Part shown: positions 13,239 to 18,108 of the stretch, piece after piece
Numbering within the stretch: the stretch's first letter is position 1
How the letters are laid out: the number at the start of each line of letters is the position of its first letter
Assembly (NCBI GenBank): GCA_041648665.1
Contig: JBAZOP010000059.1
Span: 1-18,108, forward strand
DNA: 18,108 nucleotides
Direction of reading: 5' to 3'
Origin: a bacterium
GTDB taxonomy: Bacteria; UBA10199; 2-02-FULL-44-16; JAAZCA01
The notes under the pieces: generated by a model
What the model saw: only the letters and a program-made list of their open reading frames with translations
Told to the model about the DNA's origin: nothing
The model's database searches: none
Made by a program: the position numbers and the translations under genes

Positions 13239-14750
13239 TTAAATCCGTTCTTCTTTTATCTCGGTGCCGTCGAAGATGATGCGGGTGGGGACGCCGCCCG
13301 AGATGGTCTCTATGCCGACCGGCCGGCGCCAGGCCTTGTATATATTTTTGAGACAGGCGCAGGCGTAGTCATAGCGCAGGTCCACGCCCTCGTGGGTGTG
13401 CTTGAGCATGAGCTCCCCGCGATTGCGGAAGTTGCCGTCCTCGACCGCGATCATCGGGTGTCCGAAGTTCGTGAGCTGGAAGAGGAACTGCTTCTTTATC
13501 TTCTCGAACTCGTGGCTCGCGACCTCCATCTGATCGGAGGAGAGGTTGTAGGCGTAGACGAAGAGTCTGTGCTCCTGGCAGAACTCTGGGGTCAGGAATT
13601 CGTCGATGAACGTGACGTCGTTGTAGATGCGGCGCACCTCGAATATCTTCTCGCGGCCAAGGCCGAGCTTCTTGTCCCACTTCCTTCGAGCCACCATGTC
13701 GTCGCACTCCTCGTACTCCTTGCCGAAGCGACCCTTGTTCCAGCGGTCCTCTATGTCGCGCAGGAGCTCCAGACCGATCTTGTACGGGTTGATGCGTGTC
13801 GGCCCCATCGCAACAGTTCCGGAGTGATGGTCCGCATAGTCGATGACCTCAGAATCCTTGAGCGCCCGCTGGGTCATGATCTTGGAGTGCCAGAAACTGG
13901 CCCACCCTTCGTTCAATATCTTGGTCTGGCCCTGCGGGGCGAAGTAGTACGCCTCTTCCCTCACTATCGAGAGGATGTCGTGCTCCCACTTCTCCAGAGG
14001 GGCGTTCTCCAGGAGGAAGAGGAGCACGTCCGTCTCGGGATGCTCCGGGAATTTTTTCTCGAGTTTCTCCTCATTCGCGATGACCCTGCGCTGCTCCTCC
14101 ATGAACTCCTCGGGGTTCACGAATTTCTCCAGGTACGGCCGCTCGGCCTTCAGCTTATGGACCTCCCTGCGTCCCGCCAACCCCCTAACCTCCGGCGCCC
14201 TTCGTCGCCTGATCGCCGGCGCGTGATAGTCGATGAGCGTGTCCAGCGACAGGCACGCGTCCACGAAATCCTCGACCTTCTCCTGCCCCTGTTCGTCGAT
14301 GTGGCGGAGCACGCGTGTCCTGTGGTTCGCCATCTCGTCCATCATCTTCCGGTTGGTATGGGCGAAGTAGACGTTGTTCTTGAAGAAGTCGCAGTGTGCA
14401 TAGACGTGCGCCATCACGAGTTTCTGGTCCACGATGCCGTTGGAGTAGAGGAGATAGGCGTAACACGGGTCGGTGTTCACGACCATTTCGTAGATCTTCG
14501 ACAGCCCATACGCGTAGCTCTTCGAGAGCTGCTCGTACTCCATGCCGAAGCGCCAGTGAGGATATCGATTGGGGAAACCGCCGAAGGCCGCCACCTCGTT
14601 GAGCTGGTTCCAGTCCAAAACCTCGAATATCACGTCGAAGAAGTCGAGGCCGTACTCGCGCGCGTAGCCCTCGATCTCGCGCTTCAGGGCATGCAGCTCC
14701 GGCGGGAGCGAGGTCATGTATTTCGAAGAGTAGGACTTTCCGCTAGCCAT
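13239..14750 (-). CDS. spoVR: SpoVR family protein
   Basis: 503 residues, typical for the family (about 470-510). The start at 14750 is one base past the preceding stop codon, and no better start exists. Recognisable SpoVR stretches: YGLDFFDVIFEVLDWNQLNEVAAFGGFPNRYPHWRFGMEYE near the N-terminus, YLLYSNGIVDQKLVMAHVYAHCDFFKNN, KWEHDILSIVREEAYYFAPQ (about 258-277), KILNEGWASFWHSKIM, and HPMIAVEDGNFRNRGELMLKH toward the end. The His/Glu-rich AHCDFFKNN and NEGWASFWHS resemble metal-ligand patterns (inference). SpoVR was named for spore cortex formation in Bacillus, but its homologue YcgB occurs in non-sporulating Gram-negatives next to PrkA and the DUF444 protein, as here. It is soluble and last of the operon; the nested palindrome follows. 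The molecular activity is unknown. Confidence 0.96.
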   Translation of the reverse strand: MASGKSYSSKYMTSLPPELHALKREIEGYAREYGLDFFDVIFEVLDWNQLNEVAAFGGFPNRYPHWRFGMEYEQLSKSYAYGLSKIYEMVVNTDPCYAYLLYSNGIVDQKLVMAHVYAHCDFFKNNVYFAHTNRKMMDEMANHRTRVLRHIDEQGQEKVEDFVDACLSLDTLIDYHAPAIRRRRAPEVRGLAGRREVHKLKAERPYLEKFVNPEEFMEEQRRVIANEEKLEKKFPEHPETDVLLFLLENAPLEKWEHDILSIVREEAYYFAPQGQTKILNEGWASFWHSKIMTQRALKDSEVIDYADHHSGTVAMGPTRINPYKIGLELLRDIEDRWNKGRFGKEYEECDDMVARRKWDKKLGLGREKIFEVRRIYNDVTFIDEFLTPEFCQEHRLFVYAYNLSSDQMEVASHEFEKIKKQFLFQLTNFGHPMIAVEDGNFRNRGELMLKHTHEGVDLRYDYACACLKNIYKAWRRPVGIETISGGVPTRIIFDGTEIKEERI

Positions 14751-14751
14751 G

Positions 14752-15855
14752 CTATTTGCCCTTGCCCAGGAATGTCTTTATCGATTCCACGATCGCGCCA
14801 CGGTCCGGTATCCTCGACGTGACGAGGATCTCGTGGCCCGGGAATCGGGCGTCGAGATCCTTGAGGAACTGGCCGCTGCCGTATTCGCTCTCCACCTGAC
14901 CATAGCAGAAGAGGTTGCAGATCGGGAACATCTCCTTCTCGAGCATGTTCATGCACTCCTCTGTGTCGTTGCCTGACCAGTTGTCCCCGTCCGAGAACTG
15001 GAAGGGGTATATGTTCCACTCCGCTGGGTTGTAGCTCTCCTCGACCATCTTGAGGAAGAGCTTGTACGCGGAAGATATGATCGTACCCCCGCTCTCCCTC
15101 GTGTGGAAGAACGTCTCGCGATCGACCTCGCGCGCCACCGCGTCGTGAATGATGTACCGTACGTCCACGTTCTCATATTGCGAGCGGATCCAGGTGTCGA
15201 TCCAGAACGACTCCAGCCTCACGATGTCCTTCTGCTCGTTGCCCATGGAGCCGGAGACGTCGAGCATGTAGACGATGAGCGCGCGGCTGCGCGGGTTCTT
15301 CACCTCTTTCCACGAGCGATAGACCTTGTCCTCTCGGACCGGGACGATCAGCGGCCTCTTGGGATCGTATGTGCCGCTCATTATGTGGCGCTTGAGCGCC
15401 TTCTTGAACGTGCGTTTGAAGTGGCGAAGGCTCTCCGGGCCGGTGGGCGCCATGCCGGTGTATTTGACGCTCCGGGTCTCGAGGTCCTGCGCGCCCTTGG
15501 GTTTGATCCTCGGGAGCTCCAGCTCCTCTCCCAGAAGCGCCGCGAGCTCCTCGAAGGTCACCTCGACCTCTACGAGGTGATCCCCCGGCGCGTTTCCGGC
15601 CTGGGACGCCCCCTCTCCCTCGCCGGGCTGCACCGCGGAGCCGTCGCTGCCGTCCCCCTGGCCTACGCCGCCGGCCTGCTTATCGCCATAGACGAAATGC
15701 GGGATGTCGATGCGCGGGATCGGAATGCTGACCAGATCCTTGCCCTTCTTGCCGATGAGTTCGCCCGTGCTTATGAACTTGCGCAGCTCCTTTTTGACGG
15801 CGCCGCGCACGATCTGCTTGAACCGAGCGACATCCTGGTCGATCTTCTGTGCCAT
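14752..15855 (-). CDS. yeaH: DUF444 family VWA protein (YeaH/YhbH)
   Basis: 367 residues, usual DUF444 size. N-terminal region 1-60 is basic and amphipathic (FKQIVRGAVKKELRKFIS, then KDLVSIPIPRIDIPHFVYG). Residues 60-92 are a Gly/Ser/acidic low-complexity linker. The VWA domain has the metal-ion MIDAS motif DVSGSMG starting at Asp199, with further conserved stretches GGTIISSAYKLFLKMVEE, IYPFQFSDGDNWSGND and NLFCYGQVESEYG. DUF444 proteins accompany the PrkA kinase and SpoVR. In E. coli YeaG and YeaH are induced in stationary phase and nitrogen stress, and the VWA domain probably scaffolds a complex with the AAA+ kinase. It begins 18 bases after the prkA stop, with only a weak GAGAAG ribosome site, and ends one base before spoVR, so the three are one transcript. 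Cytosolic, no membrane segment. Confidence 0.96.
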   Translation of the reverse strand: MAQKIDQDVARFKQIVRGAVKKELRKFISTGELIGKKGKDLVSIPIPRIDIPHFVYGDKQAGGVGQGDGSDGSAVQPGEGEGASQAGNAPGDHLVEVEVTFEELAALLGEELELPRIKPKGAQDLETRSVKYTGMAPTGPESLRHFKRTFKKALKRHIMSGTYDPKRPLIVPVREDKVYRSWKEVKNPRSRALIVYMLDVSGSMGNEQKDIVRLESFWIDTWIRSQYENVDVRYIIHDAVAREVDRETFFHTRESGGTIISSAYKLFLKMVEESYNPAEWNIYPFQFSDGDNWSGNDTEECMNMLEKEMFPICNLFCYGQVESEYGSGQFLKDLDARFPGHEILVTSRIPDRGAIVESIKTFLGKGK

Positions 15856-15873
15856 AGCTTCTCGCGTCGACGC

Positions 15874-17967
<2,094 letters not shown>

Positions 17968-18005
17968 AAACCCTCCGAGAGTGATTGCACGCAATGCGGC
18001 GTGCG

Positions 18006-18108
18006 CTATTTCAACATCTGCTGCTCGTTCTCTTTTATGGTGGAACGCACCACCGAACGAAGGAGCGCGTTACGGTTGGCCCTTCCCACCAGCGCCCTGA
18101 GATCGTCG
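18006..18108 (-). CDS. 3' end of an unidentified gene upstream of prkA
   Basis: On the minus strand a frame is open from the window edge to TAG (complement of 18006-18008) and gives the last 33 residues, ending in VVRSTIKENEQQMLK. The stretch is basic and helical (RALVGRANRNALLRSVVRST), like the tail of a soluble protein. It stops 38 bases before the prkA start on the same strand, so it may belong to the same operon. Too little is visible for a family call; it could also be chance open frame. Confidence 0.45.
   Translation of the reverse strand, partial: DDLRALVGRANRNALLRSVVRSTIKENEQQMLK

Noticed and set aside
13170..14822. 550-codon open frame on the plus strand
   Set aside because: It is the mirror of spoVR; low-complexity Val/Leu/Arg composition and no ribosome site support a shadow.
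17987..18004. Hairpin GCACGC/GCGTGC as a terminator before prkA
   Set aside because: Only a 6-bp stem with no T-run on either strand; more likely chance or a weak leader structure.

Overview
The window is GC-rich, gene-dense bacterial chromosome. It carries no rRNA, tRNA, CRISPR array or transposase that I can see. The gene mix suggests a Gram-negative, deltaproteobacterial or Myxococcota-like lineage (inference, not placed by a marker gene). The clues are secreted proteins with long Asp-Thr linkers, an RCC1-repeat lipoprotein, a putative outer-membrane barrel, a PrkA/DUF444/SpoVR operon and dispersed GTCATCCCC-type palindromes.

Layout. (1) 1-3349, plus strand: three cell-surface genes. They are a 5'-truncated protein with Asp-Thr/Glu-Thr linkers, a beta-barrel-like protein with an acidic Pro/Glu N-terminus but no visible signal peptide, and a lipoprotein with seven exactly spaced 51-residue RCC1 repeats. 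(2) 3420-5496, plus strand: the ATPase YchF, a small membrane protein whose C-terminus is written by an inserted palindromic repeat, and a THEP1-type P-loop NTPase. (3) 5591-9353, plus strand: a tightly coupled trio of a B12-binding-type radical SAM enzyme, an FAD enzyme resembling eukaryotic delta24-sterol reductase (DHCR24/DWF1), and an EamA/DMT permease. This is the most interesting metabolic candidate. (4) 9355-9877: a small four-helix membrane protein with its own sigma70-like promoter, closed by a bidirectional terminator. (5) 9896-11080, minus strand: a class I aminotransferase, possibly an LL-diaminopimelate aminotransferase relative. (6) 11081-11946: an island of palindromic repeats around a lone Phd/YefM-type antitoxin with no toxin. 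(7) 11947-12907, minus strand: a stand-alone FGE/SUMF1-fold protein lacking the catalytic cysteines, with its own promoter and terminator. (8) 13063-18108, minus strand: a nested palindrome, then prkA-DUF444-spoVR read leftwards, and the 3' end of one more upstream gene.

How the genes work together. PrkA, the DUF444 VWA protein and SpoVR form a conserved stress/stationary-phase signalling operon. The radical SAM, DHCR24-like and EamA genes overlap or nearly abut, so they probably act in one pathway, perhaps reducing or modifying an isoprenoid or other lipid and moving a product; the substrate cannot be read from sequence. YchF, the membrane protein and the NTPase are co-directional with short gaps and may share a transcript without sharing a function. 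The three cell-surface genes at the left edge look like lineage-specific envelope proteins.
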